Assembly (NCBI GenBank): GCA_002973635.1
Contig: CP027224.1
Coordinates: 3,730,501-3,794,500 of the forward strand
From: Lysinibacillus sp. B2A1
Lineage (GTDB): Bacteria; Bacillota; Bacilli; Bacillales_A; Planococcaceae
Direction of reading: 5' to 3'
Length of the DNA stretch: 64,000 bases
Shown: positions 40,966 to 50,284 of the stretch, piece after piece
Layout: each line of letters opens with the position of its first letter
How positions within the stretch are numbered: the stretch's first letter is position 1
Notes under the pieces: generated by a model
The model's input: only the letters and a program-made list of their open reading frames with translations
Told to the model about the DNA's origin: nothing
Databases searched by the model: none
Made by a program: the position numbers and the translations under genes

Positions 40966-41117
40966 CGGTATAAAACCCCTTAATAAATTTTACGAATAGT
41001 GTATCAATCGGAAAGGTGCGTGTCTATATCAAGATGTAAAAAAGAGCAAATTTTACATTTTAAAAAAAGATAAACTTAAAAGAAATTTTTTAGGGATTTT
41101 TGGCAATAAAAATAACG

Positions 41118-41273
41118 CTAAGCTTCTGCTTGCGTTTTAAATTCTTGCCGAGTGATTTCTTTGTATTGTTCTTTTGTAATTTCACCGAAAGGATTGGCAT
41201 TGGTTTTTACAGCAATACGTAATTGTTCTGCTGTTATCCATCTCGAGATAAAAGCAATTTGCCAAAAATTCAT
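41118..41273 (-). CDS. XkdX-like phage protein, prophage remnant
   Basis: 51 residues: opening MNFWQIAFISRWITAEQLRI, then 'TNANPFGEITKEQYKEITRQEF'. This is the XkdX family (a small protein between tail-fibre and holin genes of PBSX-type prophages). Its ATG overlaps the stop of the XkdW-like gene (ATGA). Confidence 0.75.
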   Translation of the reverse strand: MNFWQIAFISRWITAEQLRIAVKTNANPFGEITKEQYKEITRQEFKTQAEA

Positions 41274-41485
41274 CAGTCTCCACCGCCATTCATTGAAATC
41301 ATATCGAGTTTTAGTTGTGTTAACGGGGTACCTAGATTGTTTATAAGAATGTCCTTTTGATTTTTCACTTTCTCTTGGGCCAACTGTTCACCTAAAGACA
41401 TGACTTGTTCTTCTGTTGTGGGTATAGTAACTACTATTTCGAGCTCACCAAATGTACCATCAGGCAATCTTCTCCGTCTCAACAT
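41273..41485 (-). CDS. XkdW-like phage protein, prophage remnant
   Basis: 70 residues from ATG with GGGGGTG upstream. 'RRRRLPDGTFGELEIVVTIPTTEEQVMSLGEQLAQEKVKNQKD' fits the short protein that precedes XkdX in PBSX-like clusters. With XkdX, the holin and the endolysin remnant it shows the 3' end of a lost prophage's late operon. Confidence 0.6.
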   Translation of the reverse strand: MLRRRRLPDGTFGELEIVVTIPTTEEQVMSLGEQLAQEKVKNQKDILINNLGTPLTQLKLDMISMNGGGD

Positions 41486-41587
41486 TATTCAAGCACCCCC
41501 TTAATTAGATTCATGTAAGCACAAAAAAGTCCTTTATAATGGTTTGGTGGTAGTAACTATCCAAATCCACTAAAAAGGACCAATCTC

Positions 41588-42721
41588 ATGGATAAGATTA
41601 CACGAATAAATCATTTGAACAATGGTTTTCACCGATTTCAACAGAATAAATGCAGGAATACATGGAAAGCCACCAATTAAACTACTATACAAAGAAGCTG
41701 TACATGGCTTCCTTTCTAAAATTACTCTTATATGCACAGTTGAACGAAACCGAAAGTATGTGCGCTGTGCGTGACGCGCAATTTTTAGAAGAACTCCAGC
41801 AGCTCACCCATTTAGATTCGATTAGCAACTCGCAATTAGGACGCCGATTGAATCAGGTACCAACCGAATTCTTTCAACAGGTTTTTCACGATTTGATGGC
41901 GCAAATTCATATGAAAACTGAATTTGAGCAACACCGGAAAATATCGACGCCCTTAAAGATCATTGATTCCAGTGTGCTGTCACTGAATTTGAACAATCAT
42001 AAGTGGGCCAAGTTCCGCAAAACCAAATCTGCATTTACTCCTCGTCTACATAGAAAAAGACTGTTCATATCCTAACTAGGCAGTGCTTACGAATGCAATA
42101 GAACATGATCTCGGACAGCTTGAAGTGTTGGTTGACGATAAGGAATCTATGTACGTATTTGACCGAGGCAACTTTGATTATGATCGTATTGATCGGATGA
42201 CCGATGACGGCTATTTCTTTGTCTCGTGCTTGCGTAAAAATGCGGTAACACGCGTCATGGAAACACTCGAATTACCCGAGGATTCACTGGTTTTATCGGA
42301 TGAAATAGTTGTCATTGGTATGACACAGAATCGCGCTGAAATCGTCTTTCGCTTATTAAAAGTAATCGATTCAAAAGGTAATGAGCTACAACTCCTTACG
42401 AATCGGTTCGACTTAGATGCAGAAGAACTCGCTGAATTGTACAAGTCACGTTGGGCGATCGAATTATTCTTCAAATGGATGAAACAACATTTGAACATTA
42501 AGAAATTCTACGGTCACAGTGAACAGGCAGTGCATAACCAAGTATATATCGCGATGATTGTATATTGCTCAAACGTGTTGGCACAGCTCCGCACAAATAG
42601 TTCGCATACATATTTAGAAATTGGTCGTTTCTTGAAGGTATCGTGGAGGAATTCTGCTAAAGGTTATAGTGAAAAAATGGATGTTCACTACCACTGCTTA
42701 CGTGTCTTTGTTTTCTTCTAA
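41588..42721 (+). pseudogene. Decayed IS4-type transposase
   Basis: Reads 'MDKITRI', shifts frame to 'NKSFEQWFSPISTE', stop, 'MQEYMESHQLNYYTKKLYMASFLKLLLYAQLNETES', 'LQQLTHLDSISNSQLGRRLNQVPTEFFQQVF', 'IDSSVLSLNLNNHKWAKFRKTKS' (first D), another shift and stop near 42040-42078, then 'VFDRGNFDYDRIDRMTDDGYFFVSCLRKNA' (second D) and 'LYKSRWAIELFFKWMKQHLNIKKFYG' (E with the YREK-like region). At least two shifts and two stops; inactive. Inverted repeats not found. Confidence 0.85.
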
Positions 42722-42794
42722 TTGTAGAAAAAAATAAAACTGAAATTTCGGTTAATATTTATGCAATGCTAGTGAATTTTAATATAAAAATATA

Positions 42795-42829
42795 AGAGCC
42801 CTTCTACATTTGACTGTAGAAAGCCTCTT
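42795..42829. terminator. Hairpin near lipoprotein gene
   Basis: CTTCTACA pairs with TGTAGAAAG, within an outer AGAG/CTCT stem. Stands between the dead IS and the lipoprotein gene. Confidence 0.5.
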
Positions 42830-42944
42830 TAAAGTTATTTGATTTCTCGTCAAATAAATGTGTTAACACCAAAAAATGAATAATAAAGTTGTTTAATTCT
42901 TGTTCAACTAAAGCACGTTAGTTTAAGTGTTATTCTTCACGAAT

Positions 42945-43376
42945 TCAATTTATTCTTTTTATATCAGCATCATTTATTGAGTCACCAGTAATCTCAAAGA
43001 ATAGTTCTTTATTATTGTCCAATTCAAGTGTAATTTTTTTATTTATTGGTATTAAATTGTCATTATTTTTAGTGTTGTTATTTATTAAAATCGATACTTC
43101 TATTGTAGTCTCGCCATCTAACTTGATGTCTTCAGCAAGAAATTCAAACCTAAGTGAATCACGTTTTTTAATTTTAGAACCGTCAGCATTAACACTTGTT
43201 GGTGAGTATTCTAATATATTTACTTCCACTCCGTAGATATCAAAATTAGCATTATTTTTTATATTAATTATCATATTTTCATTGTTCGGTTCAATTGAAT
43301 CTTCAGAAGTTTCCGTACAGGCTGATAAAATAATTATTAATAAAACTGTCATTGATAACGGTAGTATTCTCTTCAT
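42945..43376 (-). CDS. Lipoprotein of unknown function
   Basis: 143 residues. Signal peptide with lipobox LSAC (C20): 'MKRILPLSMTVLLIIILSAC'. The mature part is beta-rich and acidic ('NADGSKIKKRDSLRFEFLAEDIKLDGETTIEVSILINN'), like an Ig-type surface protein. No enzyme motif. Confidence 0.75.
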   Translation of the reverse strand: MKRILPLSMTVLLIIILSACTETSEDSIEPNNENMIINIKNNANFDIYGVEVNILEYSPTSVNADGSKIKKRDSLRFEFLAEDIKLDGETTIEVSILINNNTKNNDNLIPINKKITLELDNNKELFFEITGDSINDADIKRIN

Positions 43377-43634
43377 TTACCCATCCCCTTTTTGTTTTTC
43401 TATTTATACAAACGAAACAAAATGGAGATTGTTCCCAATGTGTATTTTACTAGTCATTTTCTCTCATTTCTTTATATAAAATTTCTCGAAATGGGCGCGT
43501 TCTCTCATGGAACTTTTTATTTTTTCAAGATATTCACGATACAGATCTTGTATTTCCTGCGGTGCTTCAGTATTGAGTGTTCATTTCAGTTCCCTTTTTA
43601 CTGGAAAATATGTATACTTAAAATATAGTAAGTT

Positions 43635-43830
43635 GCCTCTGTAGCTATAGAAGGGAAGAGCGCCGGAAAACATTGTAGATACCGGGTCGCAAGGCAAGGG
43701 TTTCAGAAGCACCGAAAAGCAAATGAGCTGAGGCAGGTGAAATTCCTAGCCGGTGAAAGTCCGTAGGGAAGCGTGTTCCCCCTAGCCTATGCTTACGAAA
43801 GGAGTACGGGTTCGAATCCCGTCAGAGGCA
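43635..43830 (+). ncRNA. tRNA-like RNA with anticodon arm replaced by a structured insert
   Basis: 5' GCCTCTG (43635-43641) pairs perfectly with CAGAGGC (43823-43829); positions 8-9 are TA; a D-arm GCT ... AGC (43644-43661) carries a GGG-containing loop; a canonical T-arm ACGGG-TTCGAAT-CCCGT (43806-43822) abuts the acceptor stem with no gap; A43830 is the discriminator, no CCA is encoded. Between D-arm and T-arm, where a tRNA has about 43 bases, there are 144 with their own hairpins: CCGG/CCGG (43663-43685), GGCAGG/CCTAGCC (43732-43750 region), TAGGGAA/TTCCCCCTA (43764-43785 region). A weak promoter (TATACT at 43613) precedes it. No group I intron or tmRNA features seen. Confidence 0.75.
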
Positions 43831-44120
43831 TATGCAAACTGATGTCTTCATACTATTAAATCCTCCAAATGTAATTCTGAATAAAACCTTCTGTTTAACT
43901 CCTATTCTATAGAGAATTATTATTTATTTAAAAATAAATAAGACCAGGCTCAATAAAATCGAGTACCTGGCCCTTCTTGCTTTGTTGTAGAAATAGGAAT
44001 TGAAAAGACATTTTTAGCATATCATAGCAGCCTGAACAATTTCTGAACACTATGAATTTATTGTTAAGATACATGTTTGTCTCATCCATTACCCATCTTC
44101 CTATAAAAATAAACGGTTGC

Positions 44121-44360
44121 CTATTGGTTTGCAATAGGTAATTGTAGTAAATCATCTACAAATTTATCAATCGTAATCATTTGACTGGCATAGTCATAGT
44201 TCATAATAGTGTCTTTGACTGAATAATAATAAACATTTTCTTTTTGTACCGCAGGGATACTGTTCCAAACTCTTCAAAGTTGGTATATGCAATGATGTCT
44301 GCATCAGCTAAGTATTCTGGCAGCAATTCAAATGAAATAGAAGCACTATAGCATCAATGC
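44121..44360 (-). pseudogene. C-terminal remnant of siderophore-binding lipoprotein (FeuA-like)
   Basis: Leftward: 'ISFELLPEYLADADIIAYTNFEEFGTVS', a frameshift, then 'SIPAVQKENVYYYSVKDTIMNYDYASQMITIDKFVDDLLQLP' and a stop at 44121. This is the end of an iron-siderophore ABC transporter substrate-binding protein. The first two thirds are missing. Confidence 0.72.
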
Positions 44361-44388
44361 TAAATGTGTATAGAAGTAAAAACGTATG

Positions 44389-44706
44389 TTAACTTTTTTG
44401 AAGGTCTTTCATCAATAATTTTAACTCTTCTGAGCCTATTTTATTAATATGAATCAAATTCATTAATTGTTCCATTGCATTTATTTTATTTTCAAATGCC
44501 GTTGTAAGCTGATTATGATTGTTTTTCATCATGCTTCCTGGATCTAGCTCTTTTAATTTCCCCTTTGCTTTTCGAAGAATTTCTAAACCATCCTCTAAAC
44601 GCTTTGTAGTTGAATCACTTTCATCAATATTATCACTATTAAAATTCATAAAAAAATCTAATGTTTCTTTTAATATTTCATTCACTTGCTCTATATAGTC
44701 ATGCAA
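44389..44706 (-). CDS. Small helical protein of unknown function
   Basis: 105 residues from a TTG at 44706, eight bases after GGAGG. All-helical, charged: 'YIEQVNEILKETLDFFMNFNSDNIDESDSTTKRLEDGLEILRKAKGKLKELDPGSMM'. No family recognised; single gene. Confidence 0.55.
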   Translation of the reverse strand: MHDYIEQVNEILKETLDFFMNFNSDNIDESDSTTKRLEDGLEILRKAKGKLKELDPGSMMKNNHNQLTTAFENKINAMEQLMNLIHINKIGSEELKLLMKDLQKS

Positions 44707-44913
44707 TGTAACATCCTCCAATCTACCTATATCATAGGATAAATAGGATGTTTTGTCATTTAAAAAAATGATTTACACATTAGTAGTCTAAAATCCTCAA
44801 TTATACTCTGTACAAGTAATCATTTTAACATTCTCTTCTGTTTGTAGTTATTAAAAAAGACTGCTCTCAAAGGTTATTTATACGAACCAAAGAGACAGCC
44901 TTTAAAACTTAGT

Positions 44914-45275
44914 CTAAGCTTTATTTTGTAGAGATGCCACCCAGTTATTTGTATCAGCAATCGTTGGATTAGCAAGGTAATACCCACCTTCTATTTGAAG
45001 GGTTTGACCAGATAAATTTCGATTCATCAGAAGTTAGGAATACGACTGTATGTCCGATATCAACTGCTTCACCGTGGTATGGTAATGCATTAAATTTTGA
45101 ATAAATATCGAGCATCTCTTGCGGCATATTACTTTTGCAGCTGGTGTAAAAATTAGTCTTGGTGTGACGACATTACAGCGGATTTTATCTTTTCCATATT
45201 GAGCGGCTATATTTTTTGTCATATTGGCAACTCCCGCTTTTGTTGCACCATAAGCAGCACGACAAATGATTTAAA
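44914..45275 (-). pseudogene. Remnant of a short-chain dehydrogenase/reductase
   Basis: Leftward: 'AAYGATKAGVANMTKNIAAQYGKDKIRCNVVTPRLIFTPAAK', a frameshift, 'MPQEMLDIYSKFNALPYHGEAVDIGHTVVFLTSDESKF', another slip, 'SGQTLQIEGGYYLANP'. This is the C-terminal half of an SDR (Y-x-x-x-K active site kept); the N-terminal NAD-binding half is missing. Confidence 0.82.
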
Positions 45276-45433
45276 ATTAAACTATTCATTTTTTAAACTA
45301 AATACTCTTACGTTCGTTGGATATGTGCTTAAAAACTTTTGACCGACTCATATTATTAGTATAACTTTTTGATTTGCAGTGAATAGTAATAGTGGTGCAA
45401 ACACACCTATAAACTACGATGGAGGGATATTTT

Positions 45434-45610
45434 ATGAATAACATTCGTGAAGGATTAATCCCAACAATTTTAGGGTCTGCTGTTACTGCTACTGGTTATG
45501 CATTAAAGCAAAAAAGTGGTTCTAACAAAATGATTGCCAATACTGTATTCGGTTTCGGTTTAGCGCATATTGTATTAGGTACAATAGACCTTATTGAACA
45601 TCGTCGTTAA
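45434..45610 (+). CDS. Small conserved membrane protein
   Basis: 58 residues from the ATG at 45434 with GGAGGG upstream. 'NNIREGLIPTILGSAVTATGYALKQKSG', then 'NTVFGFGLAHIVLGTIDLIEHRR': two short membrane segments joined by a polar turn. I recall similar proteins in Bacilli, without function. A perfect terminator follows. Confidence 0.65.
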   Translation: MNNIREGLIPTILGSAVTATGYALKQKSGSNKMIANTVFGFGLAHIVLGTIDLIEHRR

Positions 45611-45614
45611 GAGG

Positions 45615-45645
45615 AAGAGAGCTCATTTTTCGAGCTCTCTTTTTA
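45615..45645 (+). terminator. Rho-independent terminator
   Basis: AAGAGAGCTC pairs perfectly with GAGCTCTCTT, then TTT. Confidence 0.85.
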
Positions 45646-46127
45646 ATTACATGTAGAAAAAGTCCCTGCTAAATATGGAAGGTTATGATTCATCTATTTT
45701 TTCCTATCCGTCTCCTTAAGTTTATTATTGCGTAAAAAATAAGGATTATTATATTTTAAAACTATACATCTCCTTTATTTTCCAATAAAATAAAGGGATA
45801 GCTTTAAAATATTAGGAGATGCTAAATGAAAAATTATCCCAATTATAATCTTACCGAATAAGAAATCTCCATTAAATTAAGTGAGAAAGAAAAAATAGTC
45901 TTAACACCACTAATGAGTCTAAAAAATTTGTTTTTTTAGAAAAATTCAGTATATAGATTGTACTGTCACCATTAAAGATACGAATTCTGAAACAATTATT
46001 TGTAATTTTAAACCAAAGAAAAAAAACTAGTTACAGATAATCTTGATACTATTGAATTTCTTAATATTCATGAATAATAAAGCAGACTTAGAATCGTATT
46101 AATAAATCTATGAATGAGGGAAAATAT
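45646..46127. other. Gap with broken coding remnant
   Basis: At 45826 ATGAAAAATTATCCC opens a frame that meets a stop after nine codons; the following 200 bases look coding in several frames (KETISIKLSEKEK-like) but are broken. No family recognised. Confidence 0.35.
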
Positions 46128-46424
46128 ATGATAAATCCAATTACTTCTACCATCATCTTTTTTTCATATTTAATACTATTTATTATTTTGAGAATTGTTT
46201 TCTTCAATTTTGCTTTCAAAACACATAAACGACCACTTTCAATGTTTTATGATACGACACTTTTTATTGCAACGACAATATGGCTAATTACTATTAGAGA
46301 AATCATTTGGTTTAATTACGAATCATCAATACTTTGGCTAGGTGTAATACTTTATGTAGTAGCCATTTGTGATTTTGGCTATAATATTTATCAATTTAAA
46401 AATATAAAGCATTCAACAAATTGA
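46128..46424 (+). CDS. Small membrane protein, paralogue of 40654-40965
   Basis: 98 residues from the ATG at 46128 after GAGGG. Three membrane helices; the closely similar gene lies 5 kb away on the other strand. The FNFAFKTHKRPLSMFYD loop is the best kept segment, so it may be the functional site. Confidence 0.7.
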   Translation: MINPITSTIIFFSYLILFIILRIVFFNFAFKTHKRPLSMFYDTTLFIATTIWLITIREIIWFNYESSILWLGVILYVVAICDFGYNIYQFKNIKHSTN

Positions 46425-46440
46425 TTTCGTTGAATGCTTT
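46406..46440 (+). terminator. Terminator overlapping the gene end
   Basis: AAAGCATTCAAC pairs with GTTGAATGCTTT; the gene's stop lies in the loop. Confidence 0.75.
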
Positions 46441-46481
46441 CAAAGGTTACTCTAGATGTCTAAAGGGATCTTTCAGTACAC

Positions 46482-47492
46482 TTATTTTACTTCTTCCATA
46501 AACGTTCTAAGATTTTCGACTATTTCTTTAGATCTGGTATGGTGTAAATAGTGTTCCCCCTCAAGTGTCATCACTTTTCCATGTACTGAGTGTTTGACTT
46601 GCGCTTCGTGTAGATTTATCCAATTTTTAACAGTTTCATCTTCTGTCACAAATAAAATAAGCGGTAGCTCTTTAGGGAATGTTAGATTTTCTGCTGCTGT
46701 AAAGTTTCTATAAAAGTTTATCATTTCATTAGAAATGCTAGTATTATAAAAGTTTTTAAGCATAATCATCCTCATTTGTTCTTTTGTCTCGTCATCATGG
46801 GGTAGTCCTGCATATGGATCTTCATCTTCTAGTTTTAACATCAATCTGCCTATACCCGATTTCTTAAGAAATTGAAATGTTTTTATAGGAAACTTTGTAT
46901 CCATACCCCCCTGTGTTGGTACACTGCTGTCAATACCTACAAATGCACTGACCTCGTTTGGATATTTATTTACATAATCTAATCCATAAATACCTGCAAT
47001 GGAATGACCCATAAGAATATATTGGTCAATATTCAATTGTTGTAAGGCTTCATGAATTTCACTAACGATATTTTCTGTGCTTCGTTCTGTATCTGTAACA
47101 TCACTTAATCCATATCCAAAAGGCTCAATTATGACAACCTTATAATATGGAGCTAGCTCTTTCACAAGCGGCTTAAAATCAAGTGCTGGGGCCGCTGTTC
47201 CAAAACCTGGTAGTAGCACCACTGTTTCTTCACCAACTCCTTGAATTGTGACATTCATATTTTGTCCGTTTACGGATACAAGCTGACCATAGGATTCTAT
47301 TTTTCCTTGTTCTATTTTGTTGCAGACAATGTTTACGATAAATACAATCGCTAGTGCAAGGACAATTGCCACAGCTATTATGCCAATTGATTTAAGTATA
47401 ATTTTTAATACTTTATTCATCTGTAGACACGAGAGGTTAGAACACCGTTGAGGTCGTTTTTCACCTGTGCTCGTGCTTTCCCTCCTTTTCAT
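46482..47492 (-). CDS. Membrane-anchored alpha/beta hydrolase
   Basis: 336 residues as read; the ATG at 47420 (M25) is a credible alternative start because the anchor helix (about 33-56) follows it. Oxyanion-type LPGFGTAAP (about 94-102), nucleophile S164 in GHSIAG, acid in 'LFVTEDETVKNW', histidine in 'LEGEHYLHHT'. A full catalytic triad is present. Substrate unknown. Confidence 0.85.
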   Translation of the reverse strand: MKRRESTSTGEKRPQRCSNLSCLQMNKVLKIILKSIGIIAVAIVLALAIVFIVNIVCNKIEQGKIESYGQLVSVNGQNMNVTIQGVGEETVVLLPGFGTAAPALDFKPLVKELAPYYKVVIIEPFGYGLSDVTDTERSTENIVSEIHEALQQLNIDQYILMGHSIAGIYGLDYVNKYPNEVSAFVGIDSSVPTQGGMDTKFPIKTFQFLKKSGIGRLMLKLEDEDPYAGLPHDDETKEQMRMIMLKNFYNTSISNEMINFYRNFTAAENLTFPKELPLILFVTEDETVKNWINLHEAQVKHSVHGKVMTLEGEHYLHHTRSKEIVENLRTFMEEVK

Positions 47493-47656
47493 AACACCTT
47501 GATGATTTCTGTTGGCTTATTCCAGCTTCTTTATAGGCTGTTAATGAAAGTGTATATGTTGAAGATGTATTCTCTATGACAACAATATGAACGCAATATG
47601 AACAATAAAAAAATGTTACAACTTATGTTCACAAGTCGTAACATTTAATATTGGTT

Positions 47657-49024
47657 TTAATTTGTTGGTGCTATGATAGGTAATGTGACAATGAAAGTCG
47701 TGCCTTGCCCAAGCTGGCTTTGCACTTGGATGTCTCCTTGATGAAGCGATACAATCTGTTTCACAATAGCCAGTCCCATACCACTTCCGTCATATTTACG
47801 GCTATGGGAGCGATCAGCCTTAAAAAAACGCTCGAATATACGCTTTTGATCCCCTAAAGAAATTCCAATGCCCATATCAGCTACTCGGACTATTACATGA
47901 TTGACCTCTTGTTTTATGCTGACATCAATCATATCACCGTCACTTGAAAATTTGATGCTATTGGTAAAAATATTTGTCCATACCTGATTTAATTGATCAT
48001 AATCAGCCATTAGGTGAACAGCCTGTAAATTGACATTAAAATGGATGTTGCGAGCAGACCATTGCGGCTGAATTGCGATGATAACACGCCTAATTTGTTC
48101 ATCAAGGCTAAATGTAACAAGCTGTAATTGCTGTGCCTTCGATTCAAGCAAACTCAGCTTTAGTAGACTATCACTCATCTTGGACATTCGATTTGCTTCA
48201 GCAATGATAATATCGAGATAACGACTTTTCTCGTCTTCAGAGAGGTCGACTTGCTTCAGTGCTATAGCATAACCGGATATTGATGTAAGTGGCGACTGTA
48301 CTTCATGAGAGACGTTGGATACGAAATCTCTTCGCATCTGCTCAAGCTGCTGTAAATCGTGTGCCATTTCTTCAAAGCTCCGAGCCAAGGTACCTAACTC
48401 ACCCGTTTGCTTAATATTCAGCTCGACATTGAAATCTCCTCCTGCTATATGCCTAGTAGCTTTTGTTAATTTTTTGATTGGCTTTACAAAAAACATCGCC
48501 GCTACTAAAAACACTAGGCTTCCTAATACAAGGGCATATGTTGAAAAATTCAATATCAATTTTATTGCAAACGAGGTAGAAGGTAAGGAGATTGGTTCTA
48601 CAAACATCGCTTTGGTACCCATTTCAGTTGTTAAAGGCATTCCTAAGAGAGTAGATGAAACACCACTTGACTCCACTTGAACAACCTCTCCAGCCAAAAC
48701 TTTTCTGACCTGTTCATTTGTCACAGCTGCAAATTTATCGCCGTTCAACTCTCCGTAACTTTGAAACTGCCCCGTTTCTTCATAAATGCGTATATGATAG
48801 GATTGGAGCTGATTCATCTCACTTACGAATGTCACCGCTTCATTATATGGTAATGTATCAAAAATCAGCACGATGTCCTGTCCAAAGTTCAGTAAGGGGA
48901 TTTGCAAGTTTTCGTTCAATTTATCTTTAAACACCCATGTTGCCATGAAAAAGGAAATGATTGTACCTCCAATTACGGCAACTAAGAATGTTACTACAAC
49001 ACGTGTATATAAAGATCGAATCAT
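47657..49024 (-). CDS. Sensor histidine kinase
   Basis: 455 residues. Two membrane helices (about 8-30, 160-180) frame a 130-residue outer domain; HAMP follows ('KPIKKLTKATRHIAGGDFNVEL'), HisKA with H240 (FVSNVSHEVQSPLTSISGY), HATPase with 'NIFTNSIKFS', 'DMGIGIS' and 'YDGSGMGLAIVKQIV'. ATG overlaps the regulator's stop by 4 bases. Signal unknown. Confidence 0.92.
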   Translation of the reverse strand: MIRSLYTRVVVTFLVAVIGGTIISFFMATWVFKDKLNENLQIPLLNFGQDIVLIFDTLPYNEAVTFVSEMNQLQSYHIRIYEETGQFQSYGELNGDKFAAVTNEQVRKVLAGEVVQVESSGVSSTLLGMPLTTEMGTKAMFVEPISLPSTSFAIKLILNFSTYALVLGSLVFLVAAMFFVKPIKKLTKATRHIAGGDFNVELNIKQTGELGTLARSFEEMAHDLQQLEQMRRDFVSNVSHEVQSPLTSISGYAIALKQVDLSEDEKSRYLDIIIAEANRMSKMSDSLLKLSLLESKAQQLQLVTFSLDEQIRRVIIAIQPQWSARNIHFNVNLQAVHLMADYDQLNQVWTNIFTNSIKFSSDGDMIDVSIKQEVNHVIVRVADMGIGISLGDQKRIFERFFKADRSHSRKYDGSGMGLAIVKQIVSLHQGDIQVQSQLGQGTTFIVTLPIIAPTN

Positions 49025-49695
49025 TCATAAACCTCAAGCCGATAGCCAAGCCCACGTACCGTCTCTATTTGAAATTCTGTTGAAGTTGTGAACCTCTCCC
49101 GTAGGCGCTTTATATGTACATCGATAGTTCGGTTATCTCCTGCAAAATCAATTCCCCACACCTGATCAATCAACTGCTCCCGTGTGTAGACCTGCCCTGG
49201 TGTTCCAGCTAGCTTATATAGCAATTCAAATTCTTTGAGCGGCAGCGAAATGGACTCGGCTCCTCTCATAACCTTATATGTCCGACGGTCAAGTGTAATA
49301 GTACCAAGCTTAATAGTCTGTGTGGAGCCAATTTTGTAGCGCTTCAATAATGCCTTTATACGTACCGTTAACTCTAACGGATCAAACGGCTTAGTCAAAT
49401 AATCATCAGTTCCTAGTTCGAAGCCTTTCACTTTTTCCCATGTTTCACCTCTTGCAGTCAACATAAGTAACGGGAGTTCAGCATTTACGCTACGTAGCTC
49501 TTTACATAAAGTCCACCCATCCATTATCGGCATCATAATATCAAGCACAACAAGGTCAACATGTGTTGCGTGATAAATGGACAGTGCTTCCTTCCCATCC
49601 TTTGCTTCAATTGTTGTGAATCCATCTTTGCGCAAAAATAGGCAGACGAGTTCGCGAATGTTCGCATCATCGTCAGCAACAAGTATAGTAGGCAT
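49021..49695 (-). CDS. OmpR-family response regulator
   Basis: 224 residues. Receiver with D8-D10, phospho-acceptor D52 (LVVLDIMMPIMDG), K near 104; winged helix ending 'DNRTIDVHIKRLRERFTTSTEFQIETVRGLGYRLE'. Forms a two-gene operon with the kinase. Confidence 0.94.
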   Translation of the reverse strand: MPTILVADDDANIRELVCLFLRKDGFTTIEAKDGKEALSIYHATHVDLVVLDIMMPIMDGWTLCKELRSVNAELPLLMLTARGETWEKVKGFELGTDDYLTKPFDPLELTVRIKALLKRYKIGSTQTIKLGTITLDRRTYKVMRGAESISLPLKEFELLYKLAGTPGQVYTREQLIDQVWGIDFAGDNRTIDVHIKRLRERFTTSTEFQIETVRGLGYRLEVYE

Positions 49696-49864
49696 TCGTT
49701 TCCTCTTTTCATTTCTAGATTTACGTTACAATTATACAATAAATTTAATTCTATTACCTTTTGGAGTTAGCATCCGTTATCAGCATAATCTTTACACAGA
49801 AAAAAGACTGTAAACAAATATAAGTCTGTCTACAATCCCCATATTATCCTTTGTTTTCAAATCT

Positions 49865-50284
49865 CTATTTATACAATTCCTTATAAACGATTACTTTTAG
49901 AGCCGTAATCTCTTCCTCTGTTAATTTCCCCTGAACTTCTTGAAGAACCTCATCCTTCGTCATCGAACCATTTTGAACTTTTTCTCGGATAGTATTCAGC
50001 TCCGAGATTCCCACTTTTTGAATTAAGACTTTGGTAGCCTCTTCTTTAGTTGTAAACGGCAATTTGCTGCTGTCAGCCGATTTTGCCTCATCCATAAACG
50101 ACTTTAGTTCAGGATCACTTTCAATCGTTTGCTTAATTTCTTCGATTTCACCACTATTCTCTAATTCTGTTGAAATCGTCTCCACTATTTTATCGGAGGC
50201 AAACTTTGTACCGTAGTGATACACTCCGTAACCAATCACGCCTAGGAAAATTAGAAATATTAATAGGAATTTAATGAATCTCAT
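49865..50284 (-). CDS. Membrane-anchored helical protein of unknown function
   Basis: 139 residues. N-terminal membrane helix (about 4-23), then an acidic helical region with 'TKEEATKVLIQKVGISELNTIREKVQNGSMTKDEVLQEVQGKLTEEEITALKVI'. Such proteins recur in Bacilli without an assigned role. It is transcribed away from the sigma operon. Confidence 0.65.
   Translation of the reverse strand: MRFIKFLLIFLIFLGVIGYGVYHYGTKFASDKIVETISTELENSGEIEEIKQTIESDPELKSFMDEAKSADSSKLPFTTKEEATKVLIQKVGISELNTIREKVQNGSMTKDEVLQEVQGKLTEEEITALKVIVYKELYK

Noticed and set aside
41104..41346. Rightward 64-residue frame over the XkdX-like gene
   Set aside because: The opposite strand encodes XkdX/XkdW-like proteins with coupled starts; this frame has no ribosome site.
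42211..42498. 95-residue leftward frame inside the IS4 remnant
   Set aside because: Antisense shadow of the transposase catalytic region.
43635..43830. Cobalamin riboswitch or ordinary tRNA
   Set aside because: GGTGAAA-N-TCC recalls cobalamin riboswitches, but there is no B12 box, no cobalamin gene follows, and the ends pair as a tRNA acceptor stem. An ordinary tRNA is excluded by the missing anticodon arm and the 196-nt length.
43928..44155. 75-residue leftward frame (MIYYNYLL...)
   Set aside because: It has no ribosome site, overlaps the siderophore-binding remnant in another frame, and contains a hairpin region.
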